Of a DNA stretch of 64,000 bases, positions 52,093 to 61,176 are shown one piece after another (positions within the stretch are counted from its first letter, which is position 1; every line of letters starts with the position of its first letter). The notes under the pieces are model-generated. The model made no database searches, was not told the DNA's origin, and saw nothing but the letters and a program-made list of their open reading frames with translations. Both the position numbers and the translations under genes were made by a program. The DNA comes from an uncultured Paracoccaceae bacterium (lineage in GTDB: Bacteria; Pseudomonadota; Alphaproteobacteria; Rhodobacterales; Rhodobacteraceae): assembly GCA_947500825.1 (NCBI GenBank), contig CANMTR010000001.1, positions 186,001-250,000 of the forward strand. Direction: 5' to 3'.

Positions 52093-52763
52093 GCGCTGGC
52101 CCGTCGCGGCAGGGGCACGGCGCAGGGGCACGGCCCGGTCAGGATCGCGCAGGCACCCTCGGCCATCAGCCCCGCCAGGACCGGTGAGGTCCAGTCCAGA
52201 CCGCCCGTATAGGTGCCGTAGGCGGGCAGGATCGCGCGGGCCGCGTCGAAGAGCAGGCAGGGCCGCGACAGGCGCCGCCCCCGGACCGACAGCCGCGCCT
52301 TGGGGTGGTAATGGCCCGACATCTCGCCCGCGGCCCCCGGCTCGGCGATATGGCGCAGGACCAGGGGGCCCAATCCCATCTCGGGGGCCGTGCGGCCGCC
52401 CAGACCCTCCGGCGCGGGGTCGTGGTTGCCCGCGATCCAGACCCAGTCGCGCCCCTCCTGCATCCGCGCGATCCACTCCGCCTCGGCCGGATCGCACCCC
52501 GCGCGCGCCGCGTCGTCGTCGAAGGAATCGCCCAGGCAGACCACGCGGCCGGGCCGGGTGGCGGCGATGTCGGCGTCGAGCCTGGTCAGCGTGTCCCGCG
52601 TCTCGTAGGGGGGCAGCATCTGGCCGGAGCGGCGGGCGACGCGCTCGGACTTGCACAGGTGCAGGTCCGACACGATCAGCGTGCCCGCATCGGGCCACCA
52701 GACGCCGCCCGAGGGCAGCATCGAGAGCGCGGCGCCGCGCAGGTCGAAGGCGTAGGCGGTCAT
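52089..52763 (-). CDS. pdeM: Ligase-associated DNA-damage-response endonuclease PdeM
   Basis: A 224-residue calcineurin-fold metallophosphoesterase. The metal motifs are SDLHLCKS, LGDSFDD, AGNHD and SGHYHPK. It belongs to the ligase-associated repair cassette (helicase, ligase, exonuclease and PdeM), here with only the helicase upstream. It starts 40 bp after the helicase stop and is coupled to the downstream thioesterase. No adjacent ligase or exonuclease gene is seen. Confidence 0.9.
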   Translation of the reverse strand: MTAYAFDLRGAALSMLPSGGVWWPDAGTLIVSDLHLCKSERVARRSGQMLPPYETRDTLTRLDADIAATRPGRVVCLGDSFDDDAARAGCDPAEAEWIARMQEGRDWVWIAGNHDPAPEGLGGRTAPEMGLGPLVLRHIAEPGAAGEMSGHYHPKARLSVRGRRLSRPCLLFDAARAILPAYGTYTGGLDWTSPVLAGLMAEGACAILTGPCPCAVPLPRRASA

Positions 52764-52803
52764 GGCGCCAGCGATACCGCCCGCCCGGGGGCCGCGCAAG
52801 CGC

Positions 52804-55245
52804 TCAGCCGGGCGCGCGCCAGCGCCGCTCGTCCTCGGCGGTGATCTGCAGGCCCGCGCCCTCCATCAGCCGCTCGGCCTCGTCCGCGAGGAGCTTCTCG
52901 CTCGCCGCGCCCTCCACCGGCACGCGCCCCGCTTCGAGGAACAGGGGCGCGGCCAGGGGCGTGGGGCGGCGCGCGCGCACGTGGTCGATCCGCCCGGCGG
53001 TGCGCGCCAGCATCTCCTCGATGCGGCCGAAATCCACCAGGCCCTTCAGCGCCTCCTCCCGGGTGATGTCGAGGAGCAGGTGGTCGGGGTCGTAGCGGCG
53101 CAGCGTGTCGTAGAGGATATCCGACGAGAAGGTCGCCTGCTTGCCCGACTTGCGCTGGCCGCGCGTCTGCCTGTCGACCAGCCCCGCGATCACCGCCGAC
53201 TGCTTGAAGGTCCGCTTCATCACCGCGTTGCCCCCCAGCCAGGTCTCGAACGCGTCGCGCAGGTCGTCGCCGTCGAACAGCGGCGCGGGGTCGCGCACCT
53301 CTTCCAGCCCCCAGACCAGCGTCGCGTAGTCGGTGGAGACGAAGCCCAGCGGCCCCAGGCCGGCCGCCTCCATCCGCTGGGTGACCAGAAGGCCCAGCGT
53401 CTGCATCGCGTTGCGCCCCGCGAAGCCGTAGATGCAGGTGCAGTGCCGGTCGAGGAACGGGAAGCTCTCCACCAGGATGCGGTCGGCCTCGGGCAGGCGC
53501 GATCTCTCCCGCTGCAGGTGCAGCCACTGCCGCGTGGCGGGGGGCAGCTCGGGCCAGTCGTCCTGGCGGAACATCGACAGGATGCGGTGGCTGAGCTGGG
53601 TGGAGGTGGCGAACTTGGTGCCCATGAAGGTGGCGATCCGGGGCGGCTTGTCGGGCTTCGGCGAGACCTCGACCACCATCTCCTTCAGCCCCTCGTAGCG
53701 CACGATCCGGCCCCCGATGAGGAACGTGTCGCCGGGGCTGAGCGTGGCGGCGAAGCCTTCCTCCACCTCGCCCAGGGGCACGCCGGCGCGGCGGTTCCTC
53801 AGCCGGACCTTCAGCAGGTCGGTGTCCATGATCGTGCCCACGTTCTGGCGGATGCGCGCCGCCCCGCGCGGATCACGCAGGCGCCACAGGCCGTCCGCCT
53901 CCACCAGCCGCTGCCAGCGGTCGTAGGCCCTGAGCGCGTAGCCCCCGGTGGCGACGAAATCGAGGCAGGCGTCGAACTGGGCACGGGTCAGCCCCGCATA
54001 AGCCCCGGCGCTCGTTACCTCCGCAAAGAGGTCACCCGCGTCGAAGGGGCCCGAGGCCGCGCGGATCAGGATATGCTGGCACAGCACGTCGCGCGGCCCG
54101 GGGCCCCGCGGGTCGCCGTCGAGGTCGCGCTCCCTGACCGCCTGCAGGGCGGCCACGCATTCCACCACCTCGAAGCGGTTGGCGGGGACCAGCAGCGCCT
54201 TCGACGGCGCGTTGTAGCGGTGGTTGGCCCGCCCGATCCGCTGCACCAGCCGCTTGACGTTCTTGGGCGCGCCCACCTGGATCACCAGGTCCACGTCGCC
54301 CCAGTCGATCCCGAGGTCCAGGCTGCCGGTGCAGACGATCGCGCGCAACTCGCCCCCGACCATGGCGGCCTCGGTCCTCGCGCGCTGCTCGCGGGAAAGC
54401 GAGCCGTGGTGGATGCCGATGGGCAGCGCGTCCTCGTTCTGTAGCCACAACTCGTGGAAGAAGATCTCCGCCTGCGCCCGGGTGTTGTGGAAGATGAGCG
54501 TGGTGCGGTGGGCGCGCACCTGGTCCAGAACCGCGGGGATGGCGTATCGCCCCCCGCCTCCCGCCCAGGGGGGCGGTGCCGCCACCTCGAGCATCGAGAT
54601 ATCCGGCTCCGGCCCCGGATCGGCGTGGACGATCTCGCACGGATCGGGGTTGCGCGCGAGGAACCGCGCGATCCCCTCGGGGTCCTCCACCGTCGCCGAC
54701 AGGCCAACGCGTCTCAGGCCCGGCACCAGGGCATTGAGCCGCGACAGGGCCAGCATGAGCTGGTCGCCGCGCTTCGATTCCGCCAGCGCATGGATCTCGT
54801 CCACCACGATGCGCCTCAGCCCGGCGAAGATCCTGGGCGCGTCCTCGTAGGAGAGCATCAGCGCCAGGCTCTCGGGCGTGGTCAGCAGGATGTGGGGCGG
54901 GTCCGCGCGCTGGCGGCGCTTGACGCTGTAGGACGTGTCGCCGGTCCGGTCCTCGATCCGCACGGGAAGGCCCATCTCCTCCACCGGCCGGGTCAGGTTG
55001 CGCCGGATGTCGCTCGCCAGGGCCTTCAGCGGCGAGACATAGAGCGTGTGCAGCCCCGCATGGCCACCCTCCGCCAGCTCGGCCAGGGTGGGCAGGAACC
55101 CCGCCAGGGTCTTGCCGCCCCCCGTGGGCGCGATCAGCAGGAGGGAGGGGGCCTCGGCCCGTTCCAGCATCTCGGCCTGGTGGGGGTGGATCGACCATCC
55201 GCGCGCGGCGAACCAGTCGTCGAAGGGGGGCGGCAGGTCGGTCAT
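52804..55245 (-). CDS. Ligase-associated DNA-damage-response DEXH-box helicase (Lhr-type)
   Basis: An 813-residue superfamily-2 helicase. Walker A is APTGGGKT (39-46), the DEIH box spans 149-152 (VVDEIHAL), SAT follows in VGLSATVED, and motif VI is QRIGRANHR. The Lhr-type winged-helix and C-terminal beta region complete it. It is the helicase of the ligase-associated repair cassette (shorter than full Lhr of about 1500 residues). Divergent from the NAD(P)-binding gene. Its usual partners, an ATP-dependent ligase and exonuclease, are not next to it. Confidence 0.9.
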   Translation of the reverse strand: MTDLPPPFDDWFAARGWSIHPHQAEMLERAEAPSLLLIAPTGGGKTLAGFLPTLAELAEGGHAGLHTLYVSPLKALASDIRRNLTRPVEEMGLPVRIEDRTGDTSYSVKRRQRADPPHILLTTPESLALMLSYEDAPRIFAGLRRIVVDEIHALAESKRGDQLMLALSRLNALVPGLRRVGLSATVEDPEGIARFLARNPDPCEIVHADPGPEPDISMLEVAAPPPWAGGGGRYAIPAVLDQVRAHRTTLIFHNTRAQAEIFFHELWLQNEDALPIGIHHGSLSREQRARTEAAMVGGELRAIVCTGSLDLGIDWGDVDLVIQVGAPKNVKRLVQRIGRANHRYNAPSKALLVPANRFEVVECVAALQAVRERDLDGDPRGPGPRDVLCQHILIRAASGPFDAGDLFAEVTSAGAYAGLTRAQFDACLDFVATGGYALRAYDRWQRLVEADGLWRLRDPRGAARIRQNVGTIMDTDLLKVRLRNRRAGVPLGEVEEGFAATLSPGDTFLIGGRIVRYEGLKEMVVEVSPKPDKPPRIATFMGTKFATSTQLSHRILSMFRQDDWPELPPATRQWLHLQRERSRLPEADRILVESFPFLDRHCTCIYGFAGRNAMQTLGLLVTQRMEAAGLGPLGFVSTDYATLVWGLEEVRDPAPLFDGDDLRDAFETWLGGNAVMKRTFKQSAVIAGLVDRQTRGQRKSGKQATFSSDILYDTLRRYDPDHLLLDITREEALKGLVDFGRIEEMLARTAGRIDHVRARRPTPLAAPLFLEAGRVPVEGAASEKLLADEAERLMEGAGLQITAEDERRWRAPG

Positions 55246-55331
55246 GGTCGCCCAGATAGCGGTGGCGGGCGCCCTTCGCCATGCGGCGCGGCCGCCCTAT
55301 CTCCCCGCCCGACCGAAGGAGGAGAGCGGAC

Positions 55332-55982
55332 ATGCGGATCGTGGTGATCGGGGCGACCGGGGGCGTGGGCGCGCGGCTCCTGCCGATGCTCGTCGAGGCG
55401 GGGCACGAGGTGCACGGCCTGCATCGCCGCCCCGAGCAGGCGCGCGAGCTGCAGCGCGCCGGCGCCACCCCCCGTGCGGGCGACCTGATGCAGATGCGCC
55501 AAGCCGACTTCGCGGCCCTCGTGCGCGGCGCCGACGCGGTGGTCTTCTCGGCCGGCGCGGGCGGCGCCGGCGCGGAACAGGCCACGCGGATCGACGGCGA
55601 CGGCCCGGGCACGCTGGCCGGGGCGATGGCGGCCGAGGGCGTTTCCCGCCTCGTCCTCGTCTCCGCCTTCCCCGAGGCCGGGCGCGACCGCGACCTGGGC
55701 GAGGGGTTCGAGCATTACATGGCCTGCAAGAAGCGCGCCGACGCGGACGTGGCCGCCTCCGGGCTCGACTGGGTCCTCCTCCGCCCCGGCACCCTGCAGG
55801 ACGCCGAAGGCGACGGCCGGGTCCGCGCGGGCCGCGCCGTGCCCTACGGCCCCGTCGCCCGCGGCCACGTGGCCGCGGCGATCGTCGCCATCCTCGACCG
55901 GCCCCGGCTCACCCGGGAGGCGATCGAGCTCACCGACGGCGACACCCCCCTCGACGCGGCGCTCGACGCCCTCGCGCGCTAG
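55332..55982 (+). CDS. NAD(P)H-binding atypical short-chain dehydrogenase/epimerase-like protein
   Basis: A 216-residue NAD(P)-binding Rossmann protein. The dinucleotide motif is VIGATGGVGARLLP near the N-terminus. The substrate side has the KKRADADVAASGLDWVLLRPGTL layout of the NmrA/SDR_a5 group, with no YxxxK pair in the standard place. It may be a regulator or reductase. The start ATG 55332 has GGAG upstream. It ends 4 bp before the convergent comM stop. Confidence 0.83.
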   Translation: MRIVVIGATGGVGARLLPMLVEAGHEVHGLHRRPEQARELQRAGATPRAGDLMQMRQADFAALVRGADAVVFSAGAGGAGAEQATRIDGDGPGTLAGAMAAEGVSRLVLVSAFPEAGRDRDLGEGFEHYMACKKRADADVAASGLDWVLLRPGTLQDAEGDGRVRAGRAVPYGPVARGHVAAAIVAILDRPRLTREAIELTDGDTPLDAALDALAR

Positions 55983-55983
55983 G

Positions 55984-56022
55984 CCCTCACCCTTTTTCAA
56001 GTACCCCGGGGGAGCCGCGCCC
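55984..56022 (-). repeat. Copy A of a dispersed repeat that encodes the ComM C-terminus
   Basis: On the minus strand the comM 3' end reads CTCC, then GGGGTACTTG, AAAAAGGGTGA and GG. It matches copy B (62244-62284) in its ordered blocks. The TGA in the element is the comM stop. Confidence 0.5.
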
Positions 56023-57573
56023 CCGGCGCGGCGGGGGCGGAGCCCCCTCCCGCCCCGCCTCCGCCCCGGCGCCCGTGGCAAGGCGGAACGACAGCGCCTC
56101 GGCCACCTGCGGCGCCCCGACCTCCGCGTCCCCCGACAGGTCGGCGATGGTGCGCGCGACCCGCAGCACCCGGTGGTAGCCCCGGGCCGACAGGCCGAAC
56201 TTCTCCGCCGCCCGGCGCAGCAGGTCGCGCCCGGCCGCGTCCGGCGTGGCGATCCGGTCGAGGAGGGCGCCGTCCGCGTCGGCGTTCACCCGCACGCCCT
56301 CGACCCCCTCGAACCGCGCCGCCTGCACCTCCCGGGCCGCGGCCACGCGGGCGGCCACATCGGCGGAACTCTCGCCCGCGGGCGGCAGCTCCAGGTCGGC
56401 GTATCCCACGGGCGGCACCTCCACGCGCAGGTCGAACCGGTCCATCAGCGGCCCCGAGATCCGGCCCAGGTAGTCCTGCCCGCAGTCGGGCGCCCGGGCG
56501 CAGGCCCGGCCCGGATCGGGCAGATAGCCGCAGCGGCACGGGTTCGCGGCCGCCACCAGCAGGAACCGGCATGGGTAGCGCACATGGGCGTTGGCGCGCG
56601 AGACCACGACCTCGCCCGTCTCGATGGGCTGCCTGAGCGTCTCCAGCACCTGCCGCGCGAACTCGGGCAGCTCGTCGAGGAAAAGGACGCCGTTATGCGC
56701 GAGGCTGATCTGGCCGGGCTTGGCGCCCTTGCCCCCGCCGACGATCGCGGCGGGCGAGGCGGTGTGGTGCGGGTCCTGGAAGGGGCGGCTGCGCGCGATG
56801 CCGCCCTCGTCGATCAGACCCGCGAGGGACTGGACCATCGAGGTCTCCAGCGCCTCGGCGGGCGACAGGGGCGGCAGCAGGCCGGGCAGGCACCGCGCCA
56901 GCATGGACTTGCCCGCGCCCGGCGTGCCCACGTAGATCAGGTGGTGCCGCCCGGCGGCCGCGATCTCGAGCGCGCGCTTGGCCCGTTCCTGCCCGCGCAC
57001 GTCGCGCAGGTCGCGGACGGCGGCGGCGGCGGTGACCTCGCCCGGCTCGGCGGCGGCGAGGGGGCGGTGGCCCGCGAAATGGGCGATCACCTCGCCCAGG
57101 CCCGCCGGCGCCAGCACGCGGGCGGCGTCCACCCACGCGGCCTCGGCGCCGCAGGCGGCAGGGCACAGGAGGTCGCGCCCGTGTTCGGCGGCGTGGAGCG
57201 CGGCCGGCAGGGCGCCGGCCACCGGCACCAGTGTCCCGTCGAGCGACATCTCCCCCAGGGCCACGACGCCCTCGACCGCGTCCACGGGCAGGGCCCCGAT
57301 CGCGGCCAGGAGCGCCAGCGCGATCGGCAGGTCGAAATGCGCGCCCTCCTTGGGCAGGTCGGCGGGGGCGAGGTTGACGGTGATCCGCTTAGAGGGAAGC
57401 GCGATCGACAGGGCGGCCAGGGACGCGCGCACCCGCTCGCGCGCCTCGCTCACCGCCTTGTCGGGCAGCCCCACCAGCGAGAAGCTCGGCAGGCCCGGCG
57501 AGACGGCGCACTGCACCTCCACCGCGCGGGTCTCGATCCCCTCGAAGGCGAGCGTATGGGCACGGGCGATCAG
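55987..57573 (-). CDS. comM: YifB/ComM-family Mg-chelatase-like AAA ATPase
   Basis: A 528-residue AAA+ protein. The N-terminal Lon-protease-like domain (RAHTLAFEGIETRAVEVQCAVSPG) lacks a visible Ser-Lys dyad. The ATPase has Walker A GTPGAGKS and Walker B GVLFLDELPEF. The zinc-finger-like CRCGYLPDPGRACARAPDCGQDY follows. In competent bacteria ComM promotes branch migration during recombination. The family start (IARAHT) is preceded in frame only by CTG 57573 with AAAGGA 8-9 bp upstream; TTG 57612 lies upstream in frame without a ribosome-binding site. The last ~10 codons (SPGVLEKG) fall in a dispersed repeat. Confidence 0.85.
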   Translation of the reverse strand: MIARAHTLAFEGIETRAVEVQCAVSPGLPSFSLVGLPDKAVSEARERVRASLAALSIALPSKRITVNLAPADLPKEGAHFDLPIALALLAAIGALPVDAVEGVVALGEMSLDGTLVPVAGALPAALHAAEHGRDLLCPAACGAEAAWVDAARVLAPAGLGEVIAHFAGHRPLAAAEPGEVTAAAAVRDLRDVRGQERAKRALEIAAAGRHHLIYVGTPGAGKSMLARCLPGLLPPLSPAEALETSMVQSLAGLIDEGGIARSRPFQDPHHTASPAAIVGGGKGAKPGQISLAHNGVLFLDELPEFARQVLETLRQPIETGEVVVSRANAHVRYPCRFLLVAAANPCRCGYLPDPGRACARAPDCGQDYLGRISGPLMDRFDLRVEVPPVGYADLELPPAGESSADVAARVAAAREVQAARFEGVEGVRVNADADGALLDRIATPDAAGRDLLRRAAEKFGLSARGYHRVLRVARTIADLSGDAEVGAPQVAEALSFRLATGAGAEAGREGAPPPPRRGRGSPGVLEKG

Positions 57574-57692
57574 GGCGCATATCCTTTCGGGAAAGATGCC
57601 CAAAGCCCTAGGGGCGCACGGTTTCGGCCGTGTTAACGCGGCTTCGGCGGGGGGGCGTCCTAGTGCGCGCCGGACCGCGAGCAACATTTTTC

Positions 57693-57719
57693 GGGAACTT
57701 TCTGGCACCCCGTTCGTAA
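57693..57719 (+). promoter_or_regulatory. Candidate ECF-sigma promoter upstream of rpoH
   Basis: GGGAAC (57693-57698), a 16-bp spacer and CGTAA (57715-57719) resemble GGAAC-N16-CGTT-type ECF promoters. A second candidate is CGATCC (57721-57726) followed 18 bp later by TTGGATAAC. RpoHII genes in Rhodobacter are driven by the ECF factor RpoE, so a stress-type promoter is expected here; which pair is real is open. Confidence 0.4.
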
Positions 57720-57799
57720 ACGATCCGAACGCGCAGGGTAACGATTGGATAACTTTTCGCCAAAAGCGCGACCACCTGACGTCCCTTGGGGGTAGAGAC

Positions 57800-58678
57800 A
57801 TGGCTTTCGACGGCTTTTCCGATCAGACTCTTTCCCGCCGCGCCATGCAGGCGGAACTTCTCGACGCAGAGACCGAACTCGAACTGGCCTATGCCTGGCG
57901 CGACCAGCGCGACGAGGCGGCACTGCACCGTCTGATCACGGCCTACATGCGGCTCGCGATCTCGATGGCGGCCAAGTTCAAGCGCTACGGCGCACCCATG
58001 AACGATCTCATCCAGGAAGCGGGGCTCGGCCTGATGAAGGCCGCGGACAAGTTCGACCCCGACCGGGGCGTGCGCTTCTCCACGTACGCGGTGTGGTGGA
58101 TCAAGGCCTCGATCCAGGATTACGTGATGCGCAACTGGTCCATGGTGCGCACCGGGTCCACCTCCAGCCAGAAGTCGCTCTTCTTCAACATGCGCCGGGT
58201 CCAGGCGCGTCTGGAGAGGGAGGCGGCCTCGCGCGGCGAGTATCTCGACAAGCACCAGATGCGCCACCTCATAGCGACCGAGGTGGGCGTGCCCCTTCAT
58301 GACGTGGAGATGATGGAGGGGCGCCTCGCCGGGTCCGACTTCTCGCTCAACGCGACCCAGTCGACCGAGGACGAGGGCCGCCAGTGGATCGACGCGCTGG
58401 AGGACGATACCGCCCAGGCCGACGAGACGGTCACCCAGGCCAAGGACATCGACACCCTGCGCGTGTGGCTGGTGGACGCCATGCAGCAGCTCAACGAGCG
58501 CGAGCGCTTCATCGTGCGGGAGCGCAAGCTGCGCGACCAGCCCCGCACGCTGGAAAGCCTCGGCACCGAGCTGGGCCTCTCCAAGGAGCGGGTCCGGCAG
58601 CTCGAGGCCGCGGCCTTCGGCAAGATGCGAAAGGCGCTCGAGACGCAATGCACCGAGGTCCGCAACTTCCTCGCATGA
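57800..58678 (+). CDS. rpoH: Heat-shock/oxidative-stress sigma factor RpoH (RpoHII type)
   Basis: A 292-residue group-3 sigma-70 factor. Region 2 contains YMRLAISMAAKFKRYGAPMNDLIQEAGLGLMKAADKFDPDRGVRFSTYAVWWIKASIQDY (short blocks here), the RpoH box QKSLFFNMRRVQARL, and region 4 the helix-turn-helix SLGTELGLSKERVRQLEAAAF. The details (LNATQS, DVEMM, SDFSLN) match my recall of RpoHII, which serves singlet-oxygen and heat responses. It is coupled to the next gene by ATGA. Confidence 0.9.
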   Translation: MAFDGFSDQTLSRRAMQAELLDAETELELAYAWRDQRDEAALHRLITAYMRLAISMAAKFKRYGAPMNDLIQEAGLGLMKAADKFDPDRGVRFSTYAVWWIKASIQDYVMRNWSMVRTGSTSSQKSLFFNMRRVQARLEREAASRGEYLDKHQMRHLIATEVGVPLHDVEMMEGRLAGSDFSLNATQSTEDEGRQWIDALEDDTAQADETVTQAKDIDTLRVWLVDAMQQLNERERFIVRERKLRDQPRTLESLGTELGLSKERVRQLEAAAFGKMRKALETQCTEVRNFLA

Positions 58679-59484
58679 AGCGCCCCGTGCTTGCGCTTGC
58701 CGGCCTCGCCCTGCTCTGGGCGGGGCCGGTTTCGTCTCGGGAGGTGGCGGCCGACGCGGTGCCGCTGGACGCCCCCGTCGTGGTGATGGGCGAAGAACAC
58801 GACGTGCCCGCCCACCACGCCAACCAGGCCGATTGGGTCGCGCGCATGGCGCCCGCGGCCGTCGTGTTCGAGATGCTGCCTCCCGACCTGGCCGGGACGG
58901 CCATGGAACGGCGGAACGCGCCGGAGGCGGAGCTGGGCGCCGCGCTCGACTGGGACACGCGCGGCTGGCCCGACTTTTCCATGTATCATCCGATATTCAT
59001 CGCCTCGGGGGACGCGCTGATCCTCGGCGCCGAGGTCCCGCGGGAGGCGCTGTCCGAAGCGGTCGCCGACGGCGCGGCGGCGGCCATGGACGATCCCGCC
59101 CTCTTCGGGCTGGACGAGGTGCTGCCCGCCGCGGAACAGCAGGCGCGAGAGGCCGAGCAGGCGGAGGCCCATTGCGACCTCCTGCCGGCCGAGATGCTGC
59201 CCGGCATGGTTGAGGCGCAACGCCTGCGCGACGCGGCGCTGTCCGCGGCGGTGCTGGAGGGGCTGGAGCGGACCGGCGGGCCCGTGGCGGTGATCACCGG
59301 CAACGGGCATGCTCGCACCGACAGGGGTGTTCCGCGCCTTTTGGAGCGGGCGCGGCCCGATCTGGAGGTGACCGCGCTGGGGCAGGTGACGGCGGCAAGG
59401 GAGGAGGCGCCGTTCGACGCCTGGGTGCTGACGGAGATGCCGCCCGAGCGGCTGGTGGAGGACCCCTGTGCCGCGCTCAGGTGA
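58675..59484 (+). CDS. ChaN-family haem-associated protein
   Basis: A 269-residue DUF399/ChaN-like protein with an N-terminal signal (MKRPVLALAGLALLWAG, about 1-22) but no lipobox Cys seen. Conserved pieces are VVMGEEHDVPAHHANQ near the start (acid-His pattern), EMLPP, HCDLLPAEMLPGMVEAQRLRDAALS and VVITGNGHARTDRGVP-like VAVITGNGHARTDRGVP. ChaN of Campylobacter binds haem and is linked to iron uptake. It starts within the rpoH stop (ATGA), implying it is part of that stress operon. Confidence 0.82.
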   Translation: MKRPVLALAGLALLWAGPVSSREVAADAVPLDAPVVVMGEEHDVPAHHANQADWVARMAPAAVVFEMLPPDLAGTAMERRNAPEAELGAALDWDTRGWPDFSMYHPIFIASGDALILGAEVPREALSEAVADGAAAAMDDPALFGLDEVLPAAEQQAREAEQAEAHCDLLPAEMLPGMVEAQRLRDAALSAAVLEGLERTGGPVAVITGNGHARTDRGVPRLLERARPDLEVTALGQVTAAREEAPFDAWVLTEMPPERLVEDPCAALR

Positions 59485-59527
59485 CGCCCTTGCCGCCCCC
59501 CGTGCGCGGGCCTAGGGTCGCGCGGCG

Positions 59528-60718
59528 ATGCTGACCAACACCCATATCCTGTTGATCGTCGGCGGCGGGATCGCCGCCTACAAGTCGTTGGACCTGATCC
59601 GGCGCCTGCGGCGCGCGGGCGCCGAGGTAACGCCCGTCCTGACCCGCGCGGGCGCGGAGTTCGTCACGCCGCTGTCGGTGTCGTCGCTGGCGGGAAAGCG
59701 CATGTTTTCAGACCTCTGGGACCTGACCGACGAGGCGGAGATGGGGCATATCCAGCTTTCGCGCGTGGCGGACCTGGTGGTGGTGGCGCCCGCGACCGCC
59801 GACCTGATGGCGAAGATGGCCCAGGGCCGGGCGGACGACCTGGCCTCGACCCTGCTGCTGGCGACCGACACGCCGGTGTTGATCGCCCCCGCCATGAACG
59901 TGCGGATGTGGGAGCATCCCGCCACGCGGAGGAACCTGGCCATCCTGGAATCCGACGGGATCGAGGTGGTGGGGCCGGGCATCGGCGACATGGCCTGCGG
60001 GGAGTACGGTGCGGGAAGGATGTCCGAGCCGGACGAGATCCTGGCGTCGGTTTCGCGTCGGTTCTCCGTCGGAGTCCTGGAGGGTAAACACGTGCTGGTC
60101 ACGAGCGGGCCGACCCATGAACCCATCGACCCCGTGCGCTACATCGCCAACCGCTCCTCGGGGGCGCAGGGCACGGCCATCGCCCGCGCCGCGCGGGAGG
60201 CGGGCGCGCGGGTGACCTTCGTCACCGGACCGGCCAGCGTCGCTCCGCCCTCGGGCGTCGAGGTGGTGGCCGTGGAGACGGCCGCGCAGATGGCGGCGGC
60301 GGTGGAGGCGGCGCTTCCCGCGGACGCGGCCGTCTTCGCGGCGGCGGTGGCCGACTGGCGCGTGGCCGAGCCGTCCGCGCGCAAGACGAAGAAGGCGGAC
60401 GGCGCGCGCCCGGCGCTGGACCTGGTGGAGAACCCGGACATCCTGGCGGGCGTGGCGCGCCGCGCCGACCGGCCCGCCCTGGTGGTGGGATTCGCCGCCG
60501 AGACCCACGACGTGGTGGAGAACGCGCGCGCCAAGCGGGCGCGCAAGGGATGCGACTGGATCCTGGCCAACGACGTGTCCGAGGGGACGGGGATCATGGG
60601 CGGGACCGAGAACGCCGTCACCCTGGTGACGGGCGAGGGGGAGGAGACCTGGGAGCGCGCGGGCAAGGATGCCGTCGCCCGGCGGCTGGTCGCGCGGATC
60701 GCGGAGCGGCTGGCATGA
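59528..60718 (+). CDS. coaBC: Bifunctional phosphopantothenoylcysteine decarboxylase/synthetase
   Basis: A 396-residue CoA-synthesis enzyme. The CoaC domain (1-~180) binds [19 protein letters not shown] with the catalytic His, [11 protein letters not shown] and [10 protein letters not shown] with the active-site Cys. The CoaB domain (~190-396) has [26 protein letters not shown] and the Lys-rich KTKK region. It joins 4'-phosphopantothenate to Cys and decarboxylates it. It overlaps dut by 4 bases. Confidence 0.95.
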   Translation: MLTNTHILLIVGGGIAAYKSLDLIRRLRRAGAEVTPVLTRAGAEFVTPLSVSSLAGKRMFSDLWDLTDEAEMGHIQLSRVADLVVVAPATADLMAKMAQGRADDLASTLLLATDTPVLIAPAMNVRMWEHPATRRNLAILESDGIEVVGPGIGDMACGEYGAGRMSEPDEILASVSRRFSVGVLEGKHVLVTSGPTHEPIDPVRYIANRSSGAQGTAIARAAREAGARVTFVTGPASVAPPSGVEVVAVETAAQMAAAVEAALPADAAVFAAAVADWRVAEPSARKTKKADGARPALDLVENPDILAGVARRADRPALVVGFAAETHDVVENARAKRARKGCDWILANDVSEGTGIMGGTENAVTLVTGEGEETWERAGKDAVARRLVARIAERLA

Positions 60719-61176
60719 TCGTCGAGGTGATGCGGATGCATGGCGCGGACGAGGCCGTGCCGCTGCCCGACTACGCCAGCGCGGGCGCCGCCGGGGCGGA
60801 CCTGCGCGCCAACCTCGCGCCCGCCGACCGGGCGGCGGGGCTGCGCCTGGCGCCCATGGCGCGCGCGGTGGTGCCCACGGGGATCGCCGTGGCCCTGCCG
60901 GACGGGATCGAGATGCAGGTGCGCCCGCGTTCGGGGCTGGCCGCGCGCCACGGCCTGACGCTGCTCAACACGCCCGGAACGGTGGATGCCGACTACCGCG
61001 GCGAGGTGGGGGTGATCCTGGTCAACCTCGGGGCCGAAACCGTGACCATCGCCCATGGCGACAGGATCGCCCAGGCCGTGATCGCGCCGGTGGCGCGGGC
61101 GCGCTTCGTGGAGACGGCGGCGCTCGGGGAGACGGCCCGGGGCGCGGGCGGCTTCGGATCGACGGGGCGCGGCTGA
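60715..61176 (+). CDS. dut: dUTP diphosphatase
   Basis: A 153-residue trimeric dUTPase. The five family motifs appear in order: motif 1 [12 protein letters not shown], motif 2 [12 protein letters not shown], motif 3 [17 protein letters not shown] with the catalytic Asp, motif 4 GDRIAQAVI and motif 5 GAGGFGSTG. It hydrolyses dUTP to keep uracil out of DNA and provide dUMP. It begins in the coaBC stop (ATGA) and its TGA shares one base with the next ATG. Confidence 0.96.
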   Translation: MIVEVMRMHGADEAVPLPDYASAGAAGADLRANLAPADRAAGLRLAPMARAVVPTGIAVALPDGIEMQVRPRSGLAARHGLTLLNTPGTVDADYRGEVGVILVNLGAETVTIAHGDRIAQAVIAPVARARFVETAALGETARGAGGFGSTGRG

